64,000 nucleotides of DNA from Jeotgalibacillus sp. S-D1 (GTDB lineage: Bacteria > Bacillota > Bacilli > Bacillales > Jeotgalibacillaceae), in assembly GCF_004358665.1 (NCBI RefSeq), contig NZ_SMZR01000001.1, positions 1,116,001-1,180,000 of the forward strand, written 5' to 3'. Of the stretch, positions 18,445 through 26,979 are shown in pieces. The notes under the pieces were generated by a model that ran no database searches, had not been told where the DNA came from, and saw nothing but the letters and a program-made list of their open reading frames with translations. A program made the translations under genes and the position numbers. Every line of letters starts with the position of its first letter. Position 1 is the stretch's first letter.

Positions 18445-20142
18445 TTAGAGCTTTTGGTCATCCACAGAATTCAGCCACTGTTCAATGGAATCAACTACAG
18501 ATTTAATGCTCCCTTCCTCAAATGGCGATAATAGCTTCGCTTCATTTAAGAGCGCTGTAAAAGATTTTGATCCACCCAATGAACACAGATGCAAATAATC
18601 TTTCCAGGCATCCTGATAATTTTCTCTTGAACGCTTCCAGAATTGAAATGCACAAATCTGAGCCAAAGTATAATCAATATAATAAAAAGGCACTTCATAA
18701 ATATGACCCTGACGCTGCCATACCCCTCCTTCTTCTAAATACGGATGGCCTCCATAATCACGATGCGGAAGATACACCTGTTCGATCTTTCGCCAGGCAG
18801 CTTTTCGCTCTGCTGGCGTCATTTGAGGATTTTCGTATATGACATGCTGGAATTCATCCACCGCGACACCATACGGCAAAAATTCCAGTCCACCGCTTAA
18901 GTGGGCAAACTTATATTTTTCAGTTTGATCACCAAAAAATGATTCCATCCACGGCCATGTAAAAAACTCCATACTCATGGAATGGATCTCAGCTGCCTCA
19001 TGGGTCGGCCAGATGTACTCAGGTATGTCAATATGCCTGCTGGAATAGACCTGGAACGCGTGCCCAGCCTCATGCGTTAATACATCAATGTCACCCGAAG
19101 TGCCGTTAAAATTCGAGAAAATAAATGGGGATTGATAATCCTCAATAAAAGTACAATACCCACCTGCTTCTTTGCCTTTTTTAGCTTCCAAATCCATTAA
19201 CTTATGCTCTGTCATAAACGTAAAAAATTCGTTTGTTTCAGGAGATAGCTCTTCATACATCTTCTTGCCATTTTCTACAATCCATTCGGGGGACCCCTGC
19301 GGAGTGGCATTTCCTGTAAGAAAAGATAATGGCTCATCCCAGAACATCAGCTTTTCAACACCAATTCTTTTTTGCTGGCGTTCTCTCAGTTTAGTGACGA
19401 GCGGCACAATGTAATCTCTGACCTGATCACGAAATTTTTTTACCATTTCAGCATCGTAATCAATGCGAAGCATACGGACATAACCAAGCTCTACAAAATT
19501 TTTGTATCCAAGGCTGGTAGCAATCTCATGGCGAACTTTAACAAGATCATCATATAGGGAATCAAACTTTTCTTCATGCTCTTTATAGAAATCATAGTTA
19601 GCAAATGTCGCAGCTTTTCGTGTATCTCTGCTGGTGGATTCTGAATAAGGATACAATTGAGCGAGCGTCAACTTTTCTCCATTAAATTCCACTTCTGCAG
19701 AAGCAACTAATTTGGAATAAGCAGACGTTAGTTTATTCTCTTTTTGTAAAAGCGAAATTACCTCGGGTGAAAATGCCTTTATAGAAAAGTCCGCTAAATT
19801 AAATAACTGGCTTCCCCACCTGTTTTCAAGCTCTGTTCGCCATTTGGAATTAACAAGTGCACGATAATATTCTGTCTCAAGTTCTTTTAATTGAGGTTCT
19901 ACTTCATCAAAATAATCTCTCTCTTTTTGGTAAAATTCATCATTTGTATCGATCGAAGCTCTTATGTAGGCAATATTGAATTGTGTTGATAACCTGTTGC
20001 GAAATTTATTCATTTCCTTGATCGCCTTTGTCTGTTCTTCAACAGACTTTGCTTCCTTAAAATGAGTTAAGCGTATATTAAATTGTTGTTTTTCTTCATC
20101 AAATACGGGCCGTTTGTATGTATACTGATCAAATGTTTTCAT
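18445..20142 (-). CDS. M3 family oligoendopeptidase
   Basis: A 565-aa zinc metallopeptidase of the PepF/M3 group, cytoplasmic, cleaving medium-size oligopeptides. The zinc site is HEAGHAF in the context DVLTHEAGHAFQVYSS, and the third ligand Glu lies in PTHEAAEIHSMSMEFF. The helical N-terminal half and the family ending FYYIDYTLAQICAFQFW are also present. At 565 aa it belongs to the shorter oligoendopeptidase branch rather than the ~600-670 aa PepF. ATG start with GGGGAGG eight bases upstream. No operon partners; a hairpin on each side isolates it. Confidence 0.92.
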   Translation of the reverse strand: MKTFDQYTYKRPVFDEEKQQFNIRLTHFKEAKSVEEQTKAIKEMNKFRNRLSTQFNIAYIRASIDTNDEFYQKERDYFDEVEPQLKELETEYYRALVNSKWRTELENRWGSQLFNLADFSIKAFSPEVISLLQKENKLTSAYSKLVASAEVEFNGEKLTLAQLYPYSESTSRDTRKAATFANYDFYKEHEEKFDSLYDDLVKVRHEIATSLGYKNFVELGYVRMLRIDYDAEMVKKFRDQVRDYIVPLVTKLRERQQKRIGVEKLMFWDEPLSFLTGNATPQGSPEWIVENGKKMYEELSPETNEFFTFMTEHKLMDLEAKKGKEAGGYCTFIEDYQSPFIFSNFNGTSGDIDVLTHEAGHAFQVYSSRHIDIPEYIWPTHEAAEIHSMSMEFFTWPWMESFFGDQTEKYKFAHLSGGLEFLPYGVAVDEFQHVIYENPQMTPAERKAAWRKIEQVYLPHRDYGGHPYLEEGGVWQRQGHIYEVPFYYIDYTLAQICAFQFWKRSRENYQDAWKDYLHLCSLGGSKSFTALLNEAKLLSPFEEGSIKSVVDSIEQWLNSVDDQKL

Positions 20143-20207
20143 GGAATTCCCCTCCCCTTTTTATTACTAATTCGATCTATACGCTTATTTCCCTTCTTTT
20201 TTCATAT

Positions 20208-20241
20208 AAAAAACTGCTGCATGATTTTGCAGCAGTTTTTT
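20208..20241. terminator. Terminator of the MarR gene
   Basis: Perfect stem AAAAAACTGCTGCA/TGCAGCAGTTTTTT with a 6-base loop. It lies just beyond the MarR-family stop codon on the minus strand and is symmetrical enough to work both ways. Confidence 0.85.
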
Positions 20242-20254
20242 ATATAAAGTCTTA

Positions 20255-20704
20255 TTAATATGAAAGGTCTTTTATGGATAAGCCCAGTTTTTTCAGTATA
20301 TCAATCGCCTGCTGCTGTTCCTCTGAACTTAACACAGCCATTACTTCATGGAGGTTTTTTTCGTGGTTAGGGAAGATACCAGCCATAAAAGCATTCCCTT
20401 CTTCTGTCGTCTCGGCATATGTTACTCTGCGGTCATCCGGTGAAGCAATTCGTTTTATGTAACCTTTTTTTTCAAGTTTATCGACAACATAAGTGATGCT
20501 TCCGCTCGCTAACAAAATTTTGCCGCCAATTTTCTGAAGCGGCTGCTTCCCTTTATGATACAGCAATTCAAGTACAGCAAATTCCGTTGGATTCAGTCCT
20601 TGTTCCTGAATAAACCGATTGCTCATTTCGTTCATAGACTTATAAGCCCGGGAAAGTACTATAAATAATTTTAATGATTGTTTGTAATCTGTTGATTCAG
20701 TCAT
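20255..20704 (-). CDS. MarR family transcriptional regulator, YkvE-like
   Basis: 149 aa with a winged helix. Visible elements are the dimerisation helices at both ends, the recognition region KIGGKILLASGSITYVVDKLEKKG and the wing ASPDDRRVTYAETTEEG, where DDRR is the family signature. It binds as a dimer to inverted repeats; the ligand and target are unknown. The start ATG at 20704 has AAAGGA nine bases upstream. A longer frame back to 20770 would run across the intergenic gap without better support. B. subtilis has a MarR gene, ykvE, in the comparable place near clpE, so this may be its ortholog. It follows the 5'-nucleotidase gene by 66 bp. Confidence 0.85.
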   Translation of the reverse strand: MTESTDYKQSLKLFIVLSRAYKSMNEMSNRFIQEQGLNPTEFAVLELLYHKGKQPLQKIGGKILLASGSITYVVDKLEKKGYIKRIASPDDRRVTYAETTEEGNAFMAGIFPNHEKNLHEVMAVLSSEEQQQAIDILKKLGLSIKDLSY

Positions 20705-20770
20705 CCACGTCAGTCCTTTGTAAGATTCACTCTGTATATTAGTATAGCGACTGCTGTTAAAAGAAGTCAA

Positions 20771-22351
20771 TCATATCATTTGTCCCGAGTTGATTACGGT
20801 AAAGTTATTATTAACCTCTGCTGTTATCTGCTTTTTTTGTTCCAGATCCTCTGCTAATAACTCCGCCATATCAGTCAGGATTTCCCGGACTACGGGTTTC
20901 CCCTTAAACATCGAGTAGTCCCCTCCCCCTCCTGCTCTGTAATGATTCATTACGACATGATAAGGCTCCTCACAGCCATCTTTAAACTGCAGGTCAATAA
21001 TGCGTTCCCCTACTGGCTTTGCTACATCAATTGTGTAATTGATTCCTTCCCACATATCATAGTTATAATGTTTGGGTTTTGGTTCTTCATATCTTGTGTT
21101 TACGGCAATATTATTATTTTCATCTAGACTGAAATAAGCAGCTGATTGTTCCAGTGCTTTTTTTATATCCTCTTTAGTGAGTTCAAGTACGGTCAGGGTA
21201 TTTGGATAAATATAATTAGATACAATATCTCTCATGGTCACGTTTTGAGGAAAACCTTTTGAGAAATTGTTAAATAATGCAGTATTCGATATTGAAACAT
21301 TCGCAGCTTTCATCTGCACTCTGTTAATCCATTCAATCATGGGATGTTCCTTTACTCTTGCCTCCATTGGGTTGCTGATCATCATATCCCCTTTAATTTC
21401 CCCCAGGGGGCGGTCTAACCATTTTTGTGTTTCAATTTCCTGAAAATGTATAATATCCATCACTTCCTCGTCGGCTGATTCGTTTTCCAGGGAGATAACC
21501 TCTCCTTCAATTTCCTCAACCATCCAAGAATTACCGCTTCTTTTTAATTTCACGGTTGCTCTGCCAATGCTTTGTCCGTTGCAGCCTGGCTGCATGACAT
21601 ATGTTTGATTAATATAAGCTGCAATACTCCGATGCTGGTGGCCGGTTAATAACAAATCAATTCCATCGATTTCCTGACATATTTGATAACCCTGATTTTC
21701 CCCGGTAAGCGGTTCGGTTGGCTCCCCTGAGGCCGGATCGCGTTCCAACCCGCCATGATAGCTGACGATTAGCAGGCCCGGTTCTTCCGTTTCATGTATA
21801 AATTGGACCCACCTCTTAGCAGACAAAAGTGCATCCTCAAAGCCCAGATTTTCAATATGCGCAGGGTTTTCCCAGTTTGGGATATAGTGGGTTGTAATTC
21901 CTAAAATCACAACTTTTACGCCATTTACTTCTTTGACGGTATAAGGATAGCCGAAATAGGATTCTTTGGTCACTTCATGTAATATGTTTGCAGACAGCCA
22001 TGGAAAAAATGATTGGCTGACTGCCTTGCTGACAACACCCATGCCAAAATTAAATTCATGATTTCCAATCGTGGCGCAATCATATTGCAGATGATTCATG
22101 ATCGTTATCATAGGATTAGGGAGATGATTACGGTATTTTGAATAATAATACGTAAGCGGAGTACCCTGAATCATATCTCCATTATCGATTAGCAGCAGCT
22201 CCGGGTCTTTTTCTCTCATTTTCTTTATGTATGTTGCTGCTCTGGCCATTCCAACTGGCGCTTCTGTGTTGTCTGCATATTGAATTGGAACGATGTGACC
22301 ATGAACATCACTTGTTTCAAGAATGGTAATGGAAACCCGATCATGCGGCAT
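20771..22351 (-). CDS. 5'-nucleotidase/UDP-sugar hydrolase-like metallophosphatase
   Basis: About 526 aa with two domains. The N-terminal metallophosphoesterase domain has the metal motifs ETSDVHGH, DNGDMIQG, IGNHEFNFG, SYHGG and TGHQHRS. The C-terminal 5'-nucleotidase domain has the substrate region NTLTVLELTKEDIK and NHYRAGGGGDYSMF. Secreted UshA relatives carry a signal peptide, but none is present here, so it is likely cytoplasmic as in the YunD group. It releases phosphate from nucleotides or nucleotide sugars. The start is placed at ATG 22351, nine bases after AAAGG; an ATG three codons earlier abuts that site directly. Confidence 0.9.
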   Translation of the reverse strand: MPHDRVSITILETSDVHGHIVPIQYADNTEAPVGMARAATYIKKMREKDPELLLIDNGDMIQGTPLTYYYSKYRNHLPNPMITIMNHLQYDCATIGNHEFNFGMGVVSKAVSQSFFPWLSANILHEVTKESYFGYPYTVKEVNGVKVVILGITTHYIPNWENPAHIENLGFEDALLSAKRWVQFIHETEEPGLLIVSYHGGLERDPASGEPTEPLTGENQGYQICQEIDGIDLLLTGHQHRSIAAYINQTYVMQPGCNGQSIGRATVKLKRSGNSWMVEEIEGEVISLENESADEEVMDIIHFQEIETQKWLDRPLGEIKGDMMISNPMEARVKEHPMIEWINRVQMKAANVSISNTALFNNFSKGFPQNVTMRDIVSNYIYPNTLTVLELTKEDIKKALEQSAAYFSLDENNNIAVNTRYEEPKPKHYNYDMWEGINYTIDVAKPVGERIIDLQFKDGCEEPYHVVMNHYRAGGGGDYSMFKGKPVVREILTDMAELLAEDLEQKKQITAEVNNNFTVINSGQMI

Positions 22352-22614
22352 AGTATTCATCCTTTCTTCGCAAGTAAAATTAAGTTAAGCATATCTATAC
22401 GGAATTTTTCGACATTCTTATTGTTTCATATCACCGCAAATATTCCAATAGCTTCCTGCTTTAGCAACTCTCATTCATGTATGGTGTTCACATGAAAAAG
22501 TAAAGCAGTTGGCACATTGATCGGGACAAAAGCATATACTAACCTGACATTTTTAAAAATATGGTAAAGTAGTAGAAGTTCGCATTTAAAGTTTGAGAAG
22601 AAAGTAGGTTTAGC

Positions 22615-23346
22615 ATGGATAATGTATTTGTGGGTAGTACGCTTTCTGCAATGTCAACCGGCCTTGGAGCATTGCTCGTTCTTTTCTTGCAGGGCAGCCT
22701 AACACATAAGTGGAAAGATATGTTGCTTGCATTTACAGCGGGAATTATGATGGCGGCAGCTATGCTGAGTCTGATTCCAGAAGCCATCTCTACAGGAGGA
22801 TTAATTCCTGTCGCTGTGGGTTTACTAATAGGGGTTCTGGTCTTAACAACAATGGAAAAAGCCATCCCTCATATGGATTTGCACCATAACAGCAAACTGG
22901 AAATAGACCCTAAGGCAATGCTTGTCGTTGCAGCGATCACATTGCACAATATTCCTGAAGGTTTATCGGTGGGTGTCAGCTATGCACTGGATCAAAATAC
23001 TGACACAGGTAATTTAATTGCATTTGCCATTGGATTGCAAAATGCCCCTGAAGGTTTTTTGGTCGCATTATTTCTGATGAACCAGAAAATGAACAAATTT
23101 AAAGCGTTCATCATAGCAACTGCAACTGGAGCAATTGAAATCGTATCAGGCCTGCTCGGTTATTACTTAACATCTTATGTAGAATTTTTAGTGCCTTACG
23201 GGCTCGCCTTTGCCGCAGGTGCCATGCTGTTTATCATTTATAAAGAACTTATTCCCGAAAGCCACGGGGATGGTTATGAAAGGCCCTCCACTTATTCTTT
23301 TATAATAGGAATTCTGTTTATGATCGCCCTAATTGAAATAATTTAA
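22615..23346 (+). CDS. ZIP family metal transporter
   Basis: 243 aa with eight predicted membrane helices. Helix 4 carries the metal-binding HNIPEG (TLHNIPEGLSVG), and helix 5 has the matching LQNAPEGFLVA, in which His is replaced by Asn. The family imports Zn2+, and in ZupT-like members also Fe2+, Mn2+ and other metals. ATG start preceded by AAGAAAG. A short leader with no Zur-type operator recognisable to me. Single-gene unit with its own terminator. Confidence 0.92.
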   Translation: MDNVFVGSTLSAMSTGLGALLVLFLQGSLTHKWKDMLLAFTAGIMMAAAMLSLIPEAISTGGLIPVAVGLLIGVLVLTTMEKAIPHMDLHHNSKLEIDPKAMLVVAAITLHNIPEGLSVGVSYALDQNTDTGNLIAFAIGLQNAPEGFLVALFLMNQKMNKFKAFIIATATGAIEIVSGLLGYYLTSYVEFLVPYGLAFAAGAMLFIIYKELIPESHGDGYERPSTYSFIIGILFMIALIEII

Positions 23347-23376
23347 AAAGCATTTCCGAAATGGAAATGCTTTTTT
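23346..23376 (+). terminator. Terminator of the ZIP transporter gene
   Basis: Stem AAAAGCATTTCC/GGAAATGCTTTT with a 5-base loop and TTTTTT tail starting inside the stop codon region. Confidence 0.85.
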
Positions 23377-23425
23377 ATTTGATACTTATCGATCCTCTAA
23401 CGACTAATGATTTTTAATGAACCTT

Positions 23426-24598
23426 TTAGAAGAGATTAAGCTTTTTAATTCTTTGAACTGCTTCCCTCATTCGGTCTTCGGATGTTAAAAGACCAACTCT
23501 CACATAGCCTTCGCCATAATCTCCAAATCCAATTCCCGGCGCCATGACGACATTCGCATGTTCCACAAGATAGTCAGAGAATGAAACTGAGGTAAATCCT
23601 TCAGGGACTTTAAACCATGCAAAAAAAGATCCCTTTGGCGCTCGAACTTCCCAGCCAATGGATTGAAGCTCCTGTACCAGCACATTTCTTCTTTTTTCAT
23701 ATGTATCTTTTAATTGCTCAGCTGCATCGTAGGAGCTTAGAAGCGCTTCTTCTGCCGCTTCTTGAATACCGCCAAATAAACTGACATGCAAGTGGTCCTG
23801 CAGAACGTCTAACGCTTCAATAACCGATGCATTGCCTACTGCAAATCCCACACGCCAACCGGCCATATTAAATGTCTTGGACAGAGTATAAATTTCAATT
23901 CCGGTTTCTTTCGCTCCATCAGATTGTAAAAAACTTGGCGGCTTCACGCCATCAAAACCAATCGATCCATAGGCAAAGTCATGCACGACACAAATATCGT
24001 GCTGATTGGCAAACTGGACGGTTTCATCAAAAAAAGATTGATCTGCCACTCCGCCTGTGGGGTTATTAGGATAATTTATAAACATTAGCTTTGATTTGTC
24101 CGCGGTTTCCTTTGGTATAATTGAATAGTCCGGCAGAAAGCTATTTTCCTCCAGAAGCGGCATTGTATGCATGGCTGCTTCCGCAAGAGAAATTCCTGAC
24201 CAGTAATCGGGATAACCAGGATCAGGAACCAGCACAGTATCCCCGGGGTTTGCCAGGCATTGAGGCAGCTCCACCAATCCCGCTTTCCCTCCAAATAGGA
24301 CGGAGACCTCTTTTTCAGGGTCAATGCGGACACCATACTCCCGTTGATAAAACTCTGCTACCGCTTTTTTTATATAGTCCATGCCTCTGAAAGGTGAATA
24401 CTTATGATTGACCGGATTATCAGCTGCTTTTTTAAGCCGATCGACTATATGCTGCGGAGTAGGCAAATCTGGATTTCCCTGGCCAAAATTAATTACATCG
24501 TGGCCAGCGTTCACTCTGTCTGAAACTTTTTTGGCTAAGGAAGCAAAAAATTGTTCTGGTAATCTATTCAATCGATCTGATTTTTCAAACTTTTTCAT
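23426..24598 (-). CDS. mtnE: PLP-dependent aminotransferase MtnE
   Basis: A 390-aa class I/II aminotransferase that resembles B. subtilis MtnE (YkrV), which transaminates 4-methylthio-2-oxobutyrate to methionine in the salvage pathway. Strong points are FGQGNPDLPTP, NHKYSPFRG, VLFGGKAGLVELP, NYPNNPTGG, VHDFAYG, the PLP-lysine in YTLSKTFNMAGWRVG and VRVGLLTSEDR. The start is ATG at 24598; a longer frame begins at 24637 without a ribosome binding site. It is divergent from mtnU, a pairing known from B. subtilis, but the other mtn genes are not next to it. Confidence 0.88.
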   Translation of the reverse strand: MKKFEKSDRLNRLPEQFFASLAKKVSDRVNAGHDVINFGQGNPDLPTPQHIVDRLKKAADNPVNHKYSPFRGMDYIKKAVAEFYQREYGVRIDPEKEVSVLFGGKAGLVELPQCLANPGDTVLVPDPGYPDYWSGISLAEAAMHTMPLLEENSFLPDYSIIPKETADKSKLMFINYPNNPTGGVADQSFFDETVQFANQHDICVVHDFAYGSIGFDGVKPPSFLQSDGAKETGIEIYTLSKTFNMAGWRVGFAVGNASVIEALDVLQDHLHVSLFGGIQEAAEEALLSSYDAAEQLKDTYEKRRNVLVQELQSIGWEVRAPKGSFFAWFKVPEGFTSVSFSDYLVEHANVVMAPGIGFGDYGEGYVRVGLLTSEDRMREAVQRIKKLNLF

Positions 24599-24695
24599 GA
24601 AGTCACCCGCTCTTTCACTTTCAAATTGTTGTAACACATGGTATAACGAATAAAATTGGATGTAAAGAATCTTTTGATAATTGGAGGAAAATAAA

Positions 24696-25475
24696 ATGAA
24701 AATTGGTTTATTGCAAATGGATATTCAATTCGGACAGCCCGCTAAAAATCGAGTGTATGTTGAAAGTCAATTTAAAAAGATACAAAATGAAAACTATGAC
24801 TTAATCGTATTACCGGAGCTTTGGAGTACTGGATATGACTTAACAAGACTTGATGATATAGCCGATAAAAATGCTGAGGAATCTATATTATTTCTTAAAA
24901 AACTTGCACAAACCTATAATGTCCATATTATCGGCGGCTCTGTTGCCAACAAAAAAGATGATAAAGTGTACAATACCATGCTTGTAGTAGATAAACAGGG
25001 TGAATTAGTGCATGAGTACAGTAAACTTCACTTGTTTAAATTGATGGATGAACATCACTACCTTTCTGCCGGAAAGGACTCACCTTCCTTTACTCTAGCT
25101 GATATTCATTTTGGCGGCTTTATCTGCTATGATATTCGTTTTCCGGAATGGATTAGAAAACCCGTGCTTGAAGGCGCTCAAGTGATTGTGGTAGTAGCTG
25201 AGTGGCCTGAACCAAGAACAGACCACTGGCTGACGCTTTTAAAGGCAAGGGCCATTGAAAACCAAAGCTATGTACTTGCCTGTAATCGAATGGGAAGTGA
25301 TCCAAATAACCAGTTTGCGGGAAACTCGATCATTATTGATCCGTGGGGGGAAACATTGGCTCAGGGGGGCATAAATGAGGAAATTGTTACTGCTACAATC
25401 GACATTAGTAATGTAAAAGCTATTCGATCAAGAATCCCTGTTTTTGATGACCGGAGACCAAATGAATATTCATGA
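24696..25475 (+). CDS. mtnU: Carbon-nitrogen hydrolase MtnU (omega-amidase-like)
   Basis: 259 aa of the nitrilase superfamily. The Glu-Lys-Cys triad is visible: Glu in VLPELWSTGYD, Lys in YSKLHLF and Cys in GGFICYDIRFPEW. B. subtilis MtnU (YkrU) lies beside mtnE and is thought to hydrolyse the amide of ketomethylthiobutyrate formed when glutamine is the amino donor of MtnE. GGAGG eight bases before ATG 24696 fixes the start; an upstream TTG overlaps that site and is rejected. It shares a 97-bp divergent promoter region with mtnE. Confidence 0.88.
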   Translation: MKIGLLQMDIQFGQPAKNRVYVESQFKKIQNENYDLIVLPELWSTGYDLTRLDDIADKNAEESILFLKKLAQTYNVHIIGGSVANKKDDKVYNTMLVVDKQGELVHEYSKLHLFKLMDEHHYLSAGKDSPSFTLADIHFGGFICYDIRFPEWIRKPVLEGAQVIVVVAEWPEPRTDHWLTLLKARAIENQSYVLACNRMGSDPNNQFAGNSIIIDPWGETLAQGGINEEIVTATIDISNVKAIRSRIPVFDDRRPNEYS

Positions 25476-25611
25476 AAAGGCAGATCGGGAAATAAAATAG
25501 CCAAAGACCGGTGCTTCAAAGGGTGTACGGTTAGCTCCAATTAGTCCCGGTATACGTGCTTTAATACACCTGCCTAACCAAAAATTGATAATTAATCTTG
25601 ATTAAAAGAAC

Positions 25612-25779
25612 GGGACTGGGACAAATTTGTCTTATTCTATTCTAACCGGTTCACTGCGCTTCAGGCGGACGCTTTCCGCAGGGACGGCGCTGAGCCCTCC
25701 TCAGGCTTCGCCTTGCGGGGTCTCAGCTTGCCGTCACATCCTGCTGGAGTCGCCACCTTCCGCTCCGTTCACCTCATCG
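25612..25779 (+). repeat. GC-rich interspersed repeat, copy B
   Basis: About 168 bp, starting gggactgggacaaatttgtct and ending cgttcacctcatc. It is the inverted counterpart of copy A at 9885-10048 and differs from it at only a few positions. It sits in the 356-bp gap between mtnU and the ArsR gene (25476-25831). That is the place where mtnKA would be expected from the B. subtilis order. The rest of the gap shows no gene. Confidence 0.9.
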
Positions 25780-25787
25780 TTACAATG

Positions 25788-25825
25788 AAAACAGACTCCA
25801 TTTAAATGATTTATGGAGTTTTGTT
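25788..25825 (-). terminator. Possible terminator of the ArsR-DUF2087 gene
   Basis: On the minus strand AAAACTCCAT pairs with ATGGAGT...GTTTT around an A/T-rich loop and ends in TTTTC. The helix is short, with a two-base bulge, so this is a weak call. Confidence 0.45.
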
Positions 25826-25831
25826 TCAATA

Positions 25832-26395
25832 TTAAATCAGCCACATTTCTTTTGGATTAACCTCATAGATATTATTTTCACGATACATAAATTGATGATT
25901 AATAAATTCTCTTCGAATAGTAGCGTAATCTTCATGATATTGCTGAATAAATGTATTGATCTCTTTTTCAGGATATTTTTTTCCCATTTCAAGCTTCTCA
26001 ATCATGTATTCAAGAACAACCAGTTTTTTCTTTCTTTGGGCTGGTATTGTTTTAAGTTTGCCTTCCTTATCCAAAAAATTCTGGATGATTGCTTGTTTTT
26101 CCCCCACTTGGTTTTCCTCCTTATCATTCTCCAGTACATCTAAAATGGCCAGGAGATGCTGCTGCATCATTTTTTTGTTTAATTCAAAATAAATCGTATT
26201 TTTGTCACGTCTTGAAATGATCACCCCGCTCTCTCTTAATTTAGTTAAATGATGTGAAATAGTGGGCGGTGTAAGTCCTAATTTCCCAGCTATCGCCTGA
26301 CCATGAAGAGGTCCCCTTGCAAGCAGATGAATGATCTTCATTCTTGCAGGATCGGCGATGCCTTTTAAGAAGGCTACTTGTTTTTCTAATTGCAT
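25832..26395 (-). CDS. ArsR-type regulator fused to a DUF2087 domain
   Basis: 187 aa in two parts. Residues 1-90 are an ArsR-like winged helix (GIADPARMKIIHLLARG, then LTPPTISHHLTKLRESGVI). Residues 100-187 match DUF2087 (FLDKEGKLKTIPAQRKKK, then YPEKEINTFIQQYHEDYATIRRE and a closing YEVNPKEMW). No metal-binding Cys pairs of the ELCVC type are present, so it is probably not a metal sensor. The DUF2087 half looks like a second small helical nucleic-acid or ligand-binding unit. ATG start with AGGAGG upstream. No obvious target gene beside it. Confidence 0.85.
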   Translation of the reverse strand: MQLEKQVAFLKGIADPARMKIIHLLARGPLHGQAIAGKLGLTPPTISHHLTKLRESGVIISRRDKNTIYFELNKKMMQQHLLAILDVLENDKEENQVGEKQAIIQNFLDKEGKLKTIPAQRKKKLVVLEYMIEKLEMGKKYPEKEINTFIQQYHEDYATIRREFINHQFMYRENNIYEVNPKEMWLI

Positions 26396-26454
26396 AATCT
26401 ACCTCCTTAGATATTCATCTAATTAGATTTATATCAAATTAGTTTATTTCAGTC

Positions 26455-26506
26455 AAGAAAAAATTCCTGAAAAATGAGACAAATAGTCTCCATTTTTCAG
26501 GAATTT
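26455..26506 (-). terminator. Terminator of kinE-ogt
   Basis: A long hairpin AAATTCCTGAAAAATG/CATTTTTCAGGAATTT whose upstream arm includes the ogt stop codon. On the minus strand it is followed by a run of seven T. Confidence 0.9.
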
Positions 26507-26979
26507 CTATTGGAAAATCGACTCTCTAAATTTAAAAGGAGCTCTTTTTTATTAATATGTGTACCTGCATAACCGGTCATGGATCCATTTTTCCCCACCA
26601 CACGATGACAGGGAATGACAATGGGAAGAGGATTCCGCTTATTTGCCTGTCCAACAGCGCGAACTGCCTTTTCCCGTTTAATTTTACTTGCTATATCCTT
26701 ATACGAGCAAGTGGCCCCATAAGGAATAGAGCCCAAAGCCGCCCACACTTCTTTTTGGAACATTGTCCCTTCATAGTGTATAGGGAGATTGAACTCCTGC
26801 CTTTTTCCATCAAAATACTCACATATCTGTCTTTCTGTTTCGTCAAGTAGCGGATGTTCATCCCTATAATTTTCTTCTGGATCTGCCATTAAGTCAAGCC
26901 GGGTTAATCTGTCTTCAATGATTTCTACCCGCAATAGCCCCATTGGGCTGTTAATGATGCGTTGATGCACGATCTTCAT
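26497..26979 (-). CDS. ogt: Methylated-DNA-[protein]-cysteine S-methyltransferase
   Basis: A 160-aa suicide repair protein that transfers methyl groups from O6-methylguanine to its own Cys. The active site PCHRVVG is present in PIVIPCHRVVGKNG. The helix-turn-helix region IPYGATCSYKDIA and the Asn hinge ANKRNPLP are also visible. The start is taken at ATG 26979, where family homology begins (MKIVHQRIINSPMG); the longer frame reads into the kinase gene. It overlaps the 3' end of kinE by 29 bp in another frame, so the two are translationally linked, as the neighbouring kinE-ogt order in B. subtilis suggests. Confidence 0.92.
   Translation of the reverse strand: MKIVHQRIINSPMGLLRVEIIEDRLTRLDLMADPEENYRDEHPLLDETERQICEYFDGKRQEFNLPIHYEGTMFQKEVWAALGSIPYGATCSYKDIASKIKREKAVRAVGQANKRNPLPIVIPCHRVVGKNGSMTGYAGTHINKKELLLNLESRFSNRNS

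Noticed and set aside
24599-24695. SAM (S-box) riboswitch at mtnE/mtnU
   Set aside because: The divergent gap of 97 bp is too short and shows none of the S-box motifs.
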